Shown here in pieces: positions 1 through 7,652 of a stretch of DNA of 64,000 nt (position 1 is the stretch's first letter; every line of letters begins with the position of its first letter). A program made the translations under genes and the position numbers. The stretch is taken from contig NZ_JBHFNQ010000161.1 of the NCBI RefSeq assembly GCF_041929345.1, positions 1 to 64,000 of the forward strand, written 5' to 3'. The stretch is from Floridanema aerugineum. GTDB lineage: Bacteria > Cyanobacteriota > Cyanobacteriia > Cyanobacteriales > Aerosakkonemataceae. Under the pieces are notes generated by a model. It saw only the letters and a list, made by a program, of their open reading frames with translations. It had not been told where the DNA came from and searched no databases.

Positions 1-110
1 TATTGTTTTTTTTTTTAAATTTTTTTTTTTTTTTTTTTTTTCTTTTGTTTTTTTTTTTTTTTTAAAATTTTTATTTTTTGTTGTTTCTTTTTTTCTAATA
101 TAACCAACGC
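1..110. repeat. T-rich homopolymer tract at the window edge
   Basis: About 110 bases are almost only T with a few A, C and G. On the minus strand this is a poly-A/AAG tract that would encode a lysine run, but nothing supports a gene. It lies downstream of the P-type ATPase stop codon. It may be real low-complexity DNA or an assembly or contig-end artefact; the sequence alone cannot decide. Confidence 0.7.
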
Positions 111-142
111 TTTACCCCCCAAACCCCCCAACAACGTACTCA

Positions 143-2866
143 TTAGTTTGGTGGATCGAAGCGGTTGACAAAGGCAGCGATCGCAATCATCGGTAAACTC
201 ACACCCAAACAAATCAACCATTGATCTAAATTCATTGGTGCAGTCTTAAATACACTGTTAATAAACTCAGAATTAGCAAAGATAATTTGCAGAATTACAG
301 CCACGATAATCCCGGCAGCTAAAGCAGGTGCGCCATTAACTTTTTCCTTCGATCCATTGAACTTCGCTATCAAAGAAGGAACTAATTGGCTGATACTGAG
401 CAAATAAAATATTCGCCCCATTACTAACGCTTGAATTGCCATAGTCCGAGCTAATTCTATACTACCCCAAGGCGCTTGACGTACCCATTCAAACATTCCG
501 AAAATCAGCGTCCAGTTGTAGAGAGAAATTGCCAAAATTCGCTTAAGTCGATTCACCGTCAAGAAAGGCTCATTAACCGGACGTGGTGGGCTTTTCATCA
601 CTCCTGCTGACTTCGGTTCAAAGGATAAAGGCACAGTCATTGTGATGGAGTTGAGCATATTTAGCCAGAGAATTTGTAGAGATAAAATTGGCAATTCTCT
701 GCCCAACAAAGTACTAATTAAAATTGTCATTGATTCCCCACCATTCACAGGTAGGATAAAGCAAATTGCTTTCAGGAGGTTTTTATAAACCGATCGCCCT
801 TCCTCAACCGCAGATTCAATCGAAGCAAAGTTATCATCAGTTAATATCATATCTGATGCTTCTTTTGCCACTTCCGTACCACTTCCCATCGCAATCCCGA
901 TGTCTGCTTGCTTCAAGGCGGGGGCATCATTTACCCCATCTCCTGTCATAGCGACAATCTCACCTTTGGATTGCAAAGCTTCAACAATTCGCAGCTTTTG
1001 TTCGGGTGCAACACGGGCGAATACACTGCCTTCTTCTACCGCATTTGCTAGTTCCGAATTACTCATTTCTGCAAGTTGAGCACCCGTGTAAGCAATCACT
1101 TTTTTATTCTTGCGAAATCCCATACGGCGGGCGATCGCTTGGGCGGTTGTAATGTGATCGCCAGTAATCATTTTTACTTGAATTCCGGCACCTTGACAAG
1201 CGTGAACAGCTGCGATCGCTTCCGGGCGGGGCGGATCGATCATCCCTTGCAAACCAATAAAAATTAACCCGGTTTCAATATCTGGATGATCCACAGATTC
1301 TTGAGTTGGTGGCACCAGTTTCTTAGCAAAAGCTAGTACCCGCAACCCATTTTTTGCTAACTCATTCACTCGCTGTTCAATAACTTCGTGATTCACATAA
1401 GTGGCATTTCCTTCTGCATCTAACGCCGAAGTACAACGCTTGAGAATCGACTCTACTGAACCTTTAATAAAAATCACATTTCCGGTGCGGTTTTTGTGCA
1501 GCGTTGCCATATATTGAAACTGTGATTCAAAGGGAATAGAATCTAAGCGAGGATATAGTTTATCGATCGCTTGCTGAATCATTCCTGCTTTCGCCGCCGC
1601 ACTAATTAACGCCCCTTCAGTTGGATCGCCAACTACTACCCAATTACCATTTTTTTGTTCTAAATGTGAGTCATTACACAACAAACCAGCTTTCAAACAT
1701 TCTTCCAAAGTGGGATTTTGCTTTAAATCAACTGGTTGTTGATTCAAGATAATTTTCCCCTCTGGATTGTAACCTCTTCCCGAAACAGTGTAAGGTAAAC
1801 CCCCTGCTAAAATACCTTGCACTGTCATTTGATTTTCGGTTAAAGTTCCCGTTTTATCCGAACAAATGACAGTTGCGCCGCCCAATGTTTCCACTGCTGG
1901 CATTTTCCTGACAATGGCATGACGACTCGCCATTCTGTTTACGCCAACAGCTAAAGTCACGGTAATTACTGCTGGTAAACCTTCAGGAATTGCGCCGACA
2001 ATTAACGCAACGGCTGCTTCTACCGCATCATTAAAAGTTCTTTGCCCTAACCCGATCGCAAAAGTTAAGGTTGCCATAAATAGCACGAAAAACAACCAAT
2101 TTTGGCTAAATTGATTGAACTTGCGAGTTAAAGGTGTAGTCAGGTGAACTCGTTGATCTAATAATTGGGAAATCTTGCCAGTTTCGGTGTTATTTCCGGT
2201 AGCGATAACTACACCAGTACCTTGCCCAAAGGTAACAAAACCGCCAGCATAAGCCATGTTATCCCGTTCAGCTAAAGGCGTTTCCGGTTGTAAAAGTATT
2301 TCGGAAATATCTTTTTCTACGGCTACAGATTCCCCAGTTAAGGCAGATTCATCTATTTGTAAATCCCTGATTTTCAGTAAGCGCAAATCAGCCGGAACTT
2401 TATCACCAGATGTAAGTAAAACAATGTCACCTGGAACTAATTCTTCTGAAGAAATGCGGAGTTTTTTGCCATTGCGAATTACAGAAGCTTCGGTTTTTAC
2501 AGCGGAAGCTAATGCGGCGATCGCACCCTCAGCTTTAGACTCTTGCACAAAGCTAATTATCGCGTTAGTAGTCGTAACCCCCCAAATTACCCCCGCATTT
2601 ACCCATTCACCAAGAATTGCTTTAATTGCCCCGGCACTTAATAAAATAATTAACAGGGGTTGATTAAACTGCAAAATAAACTTTAACCAAGCAGGTTTTC
2701 CTTTTTTAGCAGTTAGTTGGTTGAGCCCATATTCCGCTTGTCGCTGAACTACTTCTTCGTTACTTAAACCATTTTCTAAGTCTGTATTTAATAAATAACA
2801 AATTTTATCTTCCGGTAAACTGTGCCACTGTTGTTCTAGTAACTCCTGTTTATCGATCGCCAACAT
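143..2866 (-). CDS. Cation-translocating P-type ATPase
   Basis: A 907-residue integral membrane ion pump that uses an aspartyl-phosphate intermediate to move cations across a cyanobacterial membrane. Visible motifs are a cation-ATPase N-terminal region (residues 12-80), the actuator loop TGES (177-180), PEGLP in M4 (294-298), the phosphorylation site DKTGT (D337), the nucleotide-domain KGS (468-470), TGD (568-570) and the hinge TGDGVNDAP (641-649), followed by a hydrophobic C-terminal third. The length fits P2-type pumps. The M6 segment reads LWLNMLNS (733-740), where SERCA-like pumps have N-x-x-T-D, so an acidic ion ligand is absent and the ion cannot be assigned. It resembles the Pma1/PacL-type pumps of cyanobacteria. 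It appears monocistronic; an intrinsic terminator on the same strand lies upstream at 3203-3222. Confidence 0.9.
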   Translation of the reverse strand: MLAIDKQELLEQQWHSLPEDKICYLLNTDLENGLSNEEVVQRQAEYGLNQLTAKKGKPAWLKFILQFNQPLLIILLSAGAIKAILGEWVNAGVIWGVTTTNAIISFVQESKAEGAIAALASAVKTEASVIRNGKKLRISSEELVPGDIVLLTSGDKVPADLRLLKIRDLQIDESALTGESVAVEKDISEILLQPETPLAERDNMAYAGGFVTFGQGTGVVIATGNNTETGKISQLLDQRVHLTTPLTRKFNQFSQNWLFFVLFMATLTFAIGLGQRTFNDAVEAAVALIVGAIPEGLPAVITVTLAVGVNRMASRHAIVRKMPAVETLGGATVICSDKTGTLTENQMTVQGILAGGLPYTVSGRGYNPEGKIILNQQPVDLKQNPTLEECLKAGLLCNDSHLEQKNGNWVVVGDPTEGALISAAAKAGMIQQAIDKLYPRLDSIPFESQFQYMATLHKNRTGNVIFIKGSVESILKRCTSALDAEGNATYVNHEVIEQRVNELAKNGLRVLAFAKKLVPPTQESVDHPDIETGLIFIGLQGMIDPPRPEAIAAVHACQGAGIQVKMITGDHITTAQAIARRMGFRKNKKVIAYTGAQLAEMSNSELANAVEEGSVFARVAPEQKLRIVEALQSKGEIVAMTGDGVNDAPALKQADIGIAMGSGTEVAKEASDMILTDDNFASIESAVEEGRSVYKNLLKAICFILPVNGGESMTILISTLLGRELPILSLQILWLNMLNSITMTVPLSFEPKSAGVMKSPPRPVNEPFLTVNRLKRILAISLYNWTLIFGMFEWVRQAPWGSIELARTMAIQALVMGRIFYLLSISQLVPSLIAKFNGSKEKVNGAPALAAGIIVAVILQIIFANSEFINSVFKTAPMNLDQWLICLGVSLPMIAIAAFVNRFDPPN

Positions 2867-2994
2867 ACTGCCCTCTCCAAAGCTATATTAATAGCTTCAA
2901 ATCTGGCAATAAAACTTAGATGAAACAGAAATGAGAAACTTCTAATTGTTCGTAGTAGCGACTTGGGTCGTACAAAAGGACTAAGTAGATGTAA

Positions 2995-3134
2995 ATAAAG
3001 TGGTAATAGTTATATGAGGATGGGGCGGGCAGGATGCCCACCCCACAAGAAAACTGTAACTCTTGTGGGGCGGGCAAGATGCCCACCCCACAAGAAAACT
3101 GTAACTCTTGTGGGGCGGGCATCCTGCCCGCCTT
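2995..3134. repeat. Tandem inverted-repeat array (GGCGGGCAGGATGCCCACC family)
   Basis: Alternating copies of GGGCGGGCAGGATGCCCACC and its complement, each followed by CCACAAGA or its complement, can fold into long stems. Two near-identical units about 54 bp apart are joined by AAACTGTAACTC. The same family recurs as a single clean hairpin at 29890-29953. A 75-codon minus-strand open frame crosses it but only encodes the repeat. Confidence 0.85.
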
Positions 3135-3202
3135 AGTTTTCAATTTATTTATATCTACCTACTTAAAGTCCTCACAACAAACCAGACTCTAAACAACAAA
3201 AA

Positions 3203-3222
3203 AACAGGGCTCTAACCCTGTT
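3203..3222 (-). terminator. Intrinsic terminator
   Basis: Read on the minus strand, a 7-bp stem (AACAGGG / CCCTGTT) with a 6-nt loop is followed directly by a run of T (TTTTTGTTGTTT). It sits between the response regulator and the P-type ATPase, both minus-strand, and isolates the ATPase from upstream transcription. It is about 415 bp beyond the regulator stop codon, so it may also end a separate short transcript from 3223-3500. Confidence 0.7.
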
Positions 3223-3550
3223 CATTGTCAACGGCTGAAAACGTTTTTGGTGGAGTGCTAGTTAAACTAGTGATTTGTCCATGTACGCTTGCATTTTTTC
3301 ATGGTCAAACTTAAGATTTCATAAGCAACACCGAATTCCGCCTTTGCAGTTCGATATTTTTTTATAGCCGTGCCATCAGCAAAGCTGATATTTTTTTAGG
3401 TTGATAGCTTTATCTCTCAGAGTAGCCCTCTCTGATTGGCTATCATCTTTAATTGTGCTACTGGTTTTTAAGATATCTATGAGAAGTACATGAGAAAGTT
3501 CTCATGAAAGTTATCACCAAACCAACCCAACTTTTGCCAGAGATAACTTT

Positions 3551-3613
3551 GTAGGGTGCGTCAGAAAAGCCAAAATAGCCCTTAATTTAAAGATTATCGT
3601 GCTGACGCACCTT
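3551..3613. repeat. GTAGGGTGCGTCAG inverted-repeat element
   Basis: GGTGCGTCAG (3555-3564) pairs with CTGACGCACC (3602-3611). Further members are at 7336-7400, 7456-7518, 48966-49030 and 50344-50406, and a variant is at 9644-9675. The shared ends with variable interiors fit a MITE-like or extragenic palindromic repeat family. Confidence 0.8.
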
Positions 3614-3637
3614 TAGATTGTACTAGCTCCTAAAAAT

Positions 3638-4306
3638 TCAAGTACAGAAACGATACCCCATCCCCCGAACGGTTTCAATTTTGTCGCTACCTAATTTTTT
3701 GCGAAGATAGCCAACATAAACATCGACAATATTAGAATTTGGGTCATAGTCGTAACCCCAAACGCTACTTAAGAGTTGTTCTCGACTTAAAACTTGTCCG
3801 GGATGACGTAAGAAAGTTTCGGCTAAGATAAATTCACGGGCGGATAATTCAACGTAACGATCGCCTACAGAAACCTTACGCGATCGCAAATCTAATAGAA
3901 TTTCCCCAACTTGTAATATTAAATCATCTTTTTTAGCAAAAGAGGTGCGATCGCGCAACCTAACCCGCACTCGCGCCAACAACTCCTCAAACCGGAAAGG
4001 TTTAGTCACATAATCATCCGCGCCACCTTCCAACCCCGCCACCTTATCCGCCACATCATCACGCGCCGTCAGAATAATTACCGGAAGCGTTTCCCCCCTT
4101 CCCCGCAACTCTTCCAAAACTTCTAAACCATCTTTCCCCGGTAAACCCAAATCCAGAATTAACAAATCAAAATCTTTACTATCAGCCATCCTTGCTGCGG
4201 CTTGCCCATCATCTACTATTACAGTAGTAAAGCCATTAGCCTTTAAACCTTTCTCTAAAAAAGATGCAATTCGCGGTTCGTCTTCAGCAATGAGAATTCT
4301 ATTCAT
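3638..4306 (-). CDS. OmpR/PhoB-family response regulator
   Basis: A two-component DNA-binding response regulator of 222 residues. The receiver domain begins MNRILIAEDEP, with phosphoacceptor D52 in LDLGLPG, conserved T80 in IILTARDD and K102 in TKPF. A winged-helix output domain follows (about 130-220) with the typical ending VDVYVGYLRKKLG and GMGYRF. The frame is open 16 codons further upstream, but the internal ATG at 4306 starts exactly at the conserved receiver N terminus and is preferred. The likely partner is the histidine kinase at 5832-7259 on the same strand, although a dsRBD gene, a Uma2 gene and repeats lie between them. Target genes are unknown. Confidence 0.9.
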   Translation of the reverse strand: MNRILIAEDEPRIASFLEKGLKANGFTTVIVDDGQAAARMADSKDFDLLILDLGLPGKDGLEVLEELRGRGETLPVIILTARDDVADKVAGLEGGADDYVTKPFRFEELLARVRVRLRDRTSFAKKDDLILQVGEILLDLRSRKVSVGDRYVELSAREFILAETFLRHPGQVLSREQLLSSVWGYDYDPNSNIVDVYVGYLRKKLGSDKIETVRGMGYRFCT

Positions 4307-4609
4307 TTTATCTCTTACCTCAACGCCATTACCCGCAAAGTAATTAATTCCCACAGCTTAACTGAGATCTTGCACGCTTGAGGCAGAGCCTCTATTTTTT
4401 CGTTCCCAGGTTCAACCAGGGAACGAGATCTAAGAGGTTCTACCTCCCAGGCGGCGAAATTTGAGTTAAGCTGAAGTCCTCGCCAGGGAAACCAAAAACA
4501 ATATTTAGTCCGATTCAGAGCACTTTCGCTATCAGCAAGGAAATTTAATCCCTTGCGGGTGAGGATGTTAGTGCAGTATTCGCGATTCATAACAAAGAGA
4601 ATCAAATAT
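4307..4609. other. Intergenic region with palindromic repeat
   Basis: A minus-strand frame stays open here for 96 codons, but it runs through repeat sequence, including an imperfect palindrome at 4401-4425 (CGTTCCCAGGTT / AACCAGGGAACG), and has no recognisable domain. I do not call a gene. Confidence 0.5.
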
Positions 4610-4810
4610 TTAGATCATGCCTCGTTTTTTCAACTTCACTAAGGCATCTTCAGCAGCACACTTTTCGGCATCTTTTTTGCTGCGTCCCTTGCCTTCTCCA
4701 TACTTTTCCTCACCTACATACACTTTGGAAAGGAATTCTGGAGCATGAGACTCCCCACCTGCTTGAACTGTAACATATTTAGGCAATAACGTTGTGCCAA
4801 GATTAGCCAT
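4610..4810 (-). CDS. Free-standing double-stranded RNA-binding domain protein
   Basis: A 66-residue protein that is almost entirely one dsRBD (DRBM) fold. Residues 9-60 show the pattern P-x-Y-V-x-x-x-G..HAPEFLSKVYV, then GEGKGRSKKDAEKCAAEDAL, whose KKxAE-x-x-AA stretch is the lysine-rich RNA-contact helix of the family. In bacteria this domain is best known as the C-terminal part of RNase III; here no catalytic domain is attached and none is visible upstream. A role in binding structured RNA is inferred from the fold only. It lies 120 bp downstream of the Uma2 gene on the same strand. Confidence 0.75.
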   Translation of the reverse strand: MANLGTTLLPKYVTVQAGGESHAPEFLSKVYVGEEKYGEGKGRSKKDAEKCAAEDALVKLKKRGMI

Positions 4811-4876
4811 TACCCATTGCTGAAACTGATTTTTAGTATCTACATTCGATCAAGTCACTACTAACTCTGTGTTCCC

Positions 4877-4909
4877 AGAAACCCGGTTTCTCCAAGAAAC
4901 CGGGTTTCT
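4877..4909. repeat. Perfect hairpin repeat (AGAAACCCGGTTTCT)
   Basis: Arms of 15 bp (4877-4891 and 4895-4909) are exact reverse complements with a CCA loop. It sits downstream of the Uma2 gene, where it could act as a terminator or RNA-stabilising hairpin, but no T-run follows on the minus strand. It looks like a dispersed palindromic repeat. Confidence 0.8.
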
Positions 4910-4930
4910 TTAGTTTCTTTGCCGCATTTC

Positions 4931-5515
4931 CTACTTCTGTTTTGGCGGAAAGACCCTACTTAAATCTAAAGATAAATCAGGAAAAGGAGGTAATGCGATC
5001 GCCTGATTTGGTAAAACAATTCGTCGATTCTGATAACCAAAATTTCCTTGACTATTCTGAAAAGGTTCACTGTGAGCTTCTAACTGATTATCGAATAAAT
5101 TAAATATCCAATAGTCAGAGATTCCTGCTTCCGCATAGAGAGATAACTTCACTTCTCGATCGTAATTCAAAGTAGAATCGGAAATTTCTATAATCAGTAA
5201 CACATCATTTGGTATAGGGTGAGCAGATAAATAGTCATCAGGCTTGTTTTTTACGATCGCCAAATCTGGTTCAGGTTCGCTGTTATTTAGTAGTAAGATG
5301 GGAGATTGACAACGAAGAGTTGCTGCATCTCCTAAGAGTCTAACTAATTCTCGAAGCAATTTAGAAATACAAGTTTCGTGAGCCGTACCTTTTGCCGCCA
5401 TTTCGATAATTTCTCCCCTGATTAATTCTATGCGATCGTCCTCATGAAAAAAGCCAATCTCTGTGAGTTTGTGATATTCTTCTAAAGTGAAGCGTTTAGC
5501 TTGAGCAATCTTCAT
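4931..5515 (-). CDS. Uma2 family protein (DUF820, PD-(D/E)XK nuclease fold)
   Basis: A 194-residue member of the Uma2/DUF820 family, abundant in cyanobacteria and predicted to have a restriction-endonuclease-like fold; its biological role is not established. Visible are the N-terminal FTLEEYHKLTEIGFFHEDDRIELI..GEI segment, the acidic EPDLAIVK strand, LLIIEISDSTLNYD (E and D of the putative metal site) and the LYAEAGISDYWIFNL segment near the C terminus. Family length is normal (about 180-200). It is co-oriented with the flanking two-component genes but is probably not functionally tied to them. A second, longer Uma2 protein is at 28797-29630. Confidence 0.85.
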   Translation of the reverse strand: MKIAQAKRFTLEEYHKLTEIGFFHEDDRIELIRGEIIEMAAKGTAHETCISKLLRELVRLLGDAATLRCQSPILLLNNSEPEPDLAIVKNKPDDYLSAHPIPNDVLLIIEISDSTLNYDREVKLSLYAEAGISDYWIFNLFDNQLEAHSEPFQNSQGNFGYQNRRIVLPNQAIALPPFPDLSLDLSRVFPPKQK

Positions 5516-5831
5516 AACTTTTCCCTTAGTTCACCTTACTACTAATGTAATGCTATTTATGACTTTATAGGTTTTAGATCCCCCTAAATCCCCCTTACCA
5601 AGGGGGACTTTGAAAGAATTTTCCCCCTTAATAAGAAGGATGAATCATGTCCCCCCCTTAATCAGAAGGATGAATCATGTCCCCCCTTAATCAGAAGGAT
5701 GAATCATGTCCCCCCTTAATAAAAAGGATGAATCATGTCCCCCCTTAATAAGAAGAATGCTAAATCATGTCCCCCCCTTATTAAGGGGGGTTAGGGGGGA
5801 TCGAAGTTGTGACTCGCAAAAGTTACTATTA
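5516..5831. other. Intergenic region made mostly of repeats
   Basis: Between the Uma2 gene and the histidine kinase. It holds the tandem array at 5641-5780 and C-rich repeat sequence on both sides: CCCCCTTACCAAGGGGG before it and CCCCCCTTATTAAGGGGGG after it, each a small palindrome. No gene is seen. Confidence 0.7.
5641..5780. repeat. Five-copy tandem repeat, period 29-32 bp
   Basis: TGAATCATGTCCCCCC recurs at 5641, 5671, 5700, 5729 and (as TAAATCATGT) 5761, separated by TTAATMAGAAGGA-like sequence. Spacing is 30, 29, 29 and 32 bp. There are no unique spacers, so it is not a CRISPR array. Confidence 0.85.
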
Positions 5832-7259
5832 TTATTTAATATTAGAGGCAACTTCGATCGGTAAAATCAACAGAAAAGTTGCACCTTTACCCAACTCACT
5901 TTCTAATTCTACTCTTCCTTCATGAGCCTCGACAATTGCCTTAACAATTGCCAAACCTAAACCGTAACCTTCGGAACGTCTGCGACTATTCGCTACCCTA
6001 GCAAACCTTTCAAAAATTCGCTTTTGTTCTGTTGGGGGAATGCCTTCCCCAGTATCGCGTACCCAGAAATAAACTTCGTTATTTTTAACCGCAGAACCTA
6101 AAAAAATTGCATCTTCTCGCTTGGTATGTTGTACAGCATTCTGGGCTAAATTCATCATTGCTTGAGTTAGTCTTTGGCGATCGGCTAAAATTAGACAAAA
6201 AGCTTGAGATTCGATCTGCCAATGGCGATCGCCCAAAGCTTTCGCCTTAGCAAACAATTCCTCCGTAAACACCTCAACATCAACAGTTTCTAAATTCAAA
6301 AAATCTGGTCTTTCCGCCTTTGCTAATAACAATAAATCATTCACTAACCGACTCATTCTGTCCAATTCATCAGTAACGATCGCCAAAGTTTCCTTTTGTT
6401 CTTCAGGATCGTCCCCTAACAATTCTAAATGACCGCGAATAATTGTAATCGGCGTTCTTAATTCATGACCTGCATCATTAATAAAATTGCGTTGACTAGT
6501 AAAAGCTGCCTCCAATCTATCCAACATCGCATTAAAAGTCATCGTTAATTCAGCAATATCATCTGAACCTTCAACCGCTATTCTTTCGCCCACATTAGAA
6601 CCACTAATTGAATGCGCTGTGGCAGTTAACAAACGCAAAGGTCTTAACACCCTTCCCCCTACCGCCCAAATTACTACAGCAGCAATCACTAAGATCATTA
6701 ATGTTACTAAAACCATCACAACTGTAACTTCATTCAGCTTTTTCAACTCGCTCTCTGTCGAGTGCATAACAACAAAGACACCTGGGTTTTCCCCATCAAT
6801 ATTAACTGGTATAGCAAAATATCTAATATTATCTTTAGGAGTAATCTTTTCCCCCTTTTGCGGTTTAGTAATTCTAGACCAACGTTTGAGTAAGTTTTTA
6901 TCCCGCGCCAGGGTTTCCGGTAAAGCTGTAGGACTAGCTTTATAAAATTTACCGTTAATAAAAGTCACCATAAATTGTCCGTCAACCGGAATATTTCGCG
7001 ACAAAAAATCATCAAATAAATCATTGATTTCACAACAATCCAATTCGCGATATCCGGCAAATAATTGCCGAAACTCTGTGACCTCTTGCACCAAAATTTG
7101 TTTGCTGCGTTCTTCTAACCGGACAGAAAGCACCTGACGCACCGCAAAAACAGTTAAAGTTGTAGAGCAAGTCATTAACAGCACGTACCACATAATGATC
7201 CGGGTACGGAGTCCGTAAAAAACTCGCCGCCATCCCGCAAAATTTTGAGTGTTAGTCAT
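5832..7259 (-). CDS. Membrane sensor histidine kinase (HAMP-HisKA-HATPase)
   Basis: A 475-residue transmembrane sensor kinase. TM1 lies at about 20-42, a periplasmic domain at 43-177 with a CC pair (75-76), TM2 at about 178-202 and HAMP at 200-255. The phosphoacceptor H265 is in DAGHELRTP. The ATPase domain shows the N-box NLAQNAVQHT, G1 DTGEGIP and G2 GYGLGLAIV. This is the classical OmpR-type kinase architecture and fits the response regulator at 3638-4306 as partner. The signal is unknown. In many cyanobacterial pairs the two genes are adjacent; here about 1.5 kb of unrelated genes and repeats separates them. Confidence 0.9.
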   Translation of the reverse strand: MTNTQNFAGWRRVFYGLRTRIIMWYVLLMTCSTTLTVFAVRQVLSVRLEERSKQILVQEVTEFRQLFAGYRELDCCEINDLFDDFLSRNIPVDGQFMVTFINGKFYKASPTALPETLARDKNLLKRWSRITKPQKGEKITPKDNIRYFAIPVNIDGENPGVFVVMHSTESELKKLNEVTVVMVLVTLMILVIAAVVIWAVGGRVLRPLRLLTATAHSISGSNVGERIAVEGSDDIAELTMTFNAMLDRLEAAFTSQRNFINDAGHELRTPITIIRGHLELLGDDPEEQKETLAIVTDELDRMSRLVNDLLLLAKAERPDFLNLETVDVEVFTEELFAKAKALGDRHWQIESQAFCLILADRQRLTQAMMNLAQNAVQHTKREDAIFLGSAVKNNEVYFWVRDTGEGIPPTEQKRIFERFARVANSRRRSEGYGLGLAIVKAIVEAHEGRVELESELGKGATFLLILPIEVASNIK

Positions 7260-7652
7260 CGGATTTTAGATTTTAGATTTTAGATTTTAGATTTTTCAGC
7301 CAAATCTAAAATTGGTAGGTTGGAAGTCGGAAGTTGTAGGGTGCGTCAGATCATAAATCTAAGCGACAACATCAGGGTTTTAGCTTCTGACGCACCTTAC
7401 TAATTGTCCCAGTTGTGTAAGTCCTAGTTTAGTTGCTGCAACCAAAGTTGTAGTTGTAGGGTGCGTCAGATCATAAATCTAAGCGACAACATCAGGGTTT
7501 TAGCTTCTGACGCACCTTACTAATTGTCCCAGTTGTGTAAGTCCTAGTTTAGTTGCTGCAACCAAAGTAACCCCCCAAGCTGACTAATTACAAGGGAAGA
7601 AGTTCTTATTTCCTGCTATGCTAAAAGATCTGGATGTGCAAACTCGGAAAAA
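7260..7652. other. Intergenic region between divergent genes, dominated by a duplicated repeat
   Basis: Upstream of both the histidine kinase and chlD. It contains ATTTTAGATTTTAGATTTT direct repeats (7262-7293) and the 120-bp tandem duplication at 7332-7568. Only about 80 bp next to chlD (7569-7652) are non-repeat, so chlD promoter elements are probably there. Confidence 0.6.
7332..7568. repeat. Exact tandem duplication (120-bp period) of a MITE-like repeat
   Basis: Bases 7332-7448 are identical to 7452-7568 (117 of 117 by eye). Each copy contains a complete inverted repeat with GTAGGGTGCGTCAGA at one end and TCTGACGCACC at the other (7336-7400 and 7456-7518), plus about 50 bp of common right flank. 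The shared flank means that DNA was duplicated after insertion, rather than two independent insertions. Confidence 0.9.

Larger units (their letters stand above)
3144..3637. other. Intergenic region, no intact gene
   Basis: Holds the terminator at 3203-3222 and a GGTGCGTCAG hairpin at 3551-3613. Two minus-strand open frames without a normal start codon (about 3480-3390 and 3395-3267) would join if one base were removed from an A7 tract near 3391-3397. They may be a decayed small gene. I see no tRNA. Confidence 0.6.

Noticed and set aside
15..221. Minus-strand 68-codon open frame ending in a lysine run
   Set aside because: It overlaps the ATPase 3' end and the poly-T tract; its composition is purely the homopolymer.
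2916..3143. 75-codon minus-strand open frame
   Set aside because: It encodes translated copies of the inverted-repeat array and has no domain.
4315..4605. 96-codon minus-strand open frame
   Set aside because: It runs through a palindromic repeat, has no recognisable motif and no clear ribosome-binding site.
4931..5515. Uma2 protein as restriction partner of the cytosine methyltransferase
   Set aside because: It is 5 kb away, on the other strand, and Uma2 proteins are not known restriction enzymes.
5641..5780. CRISPR array
   Set aside because: Repeats are directly adjacent with no unique spacers, and no cas genes are present.
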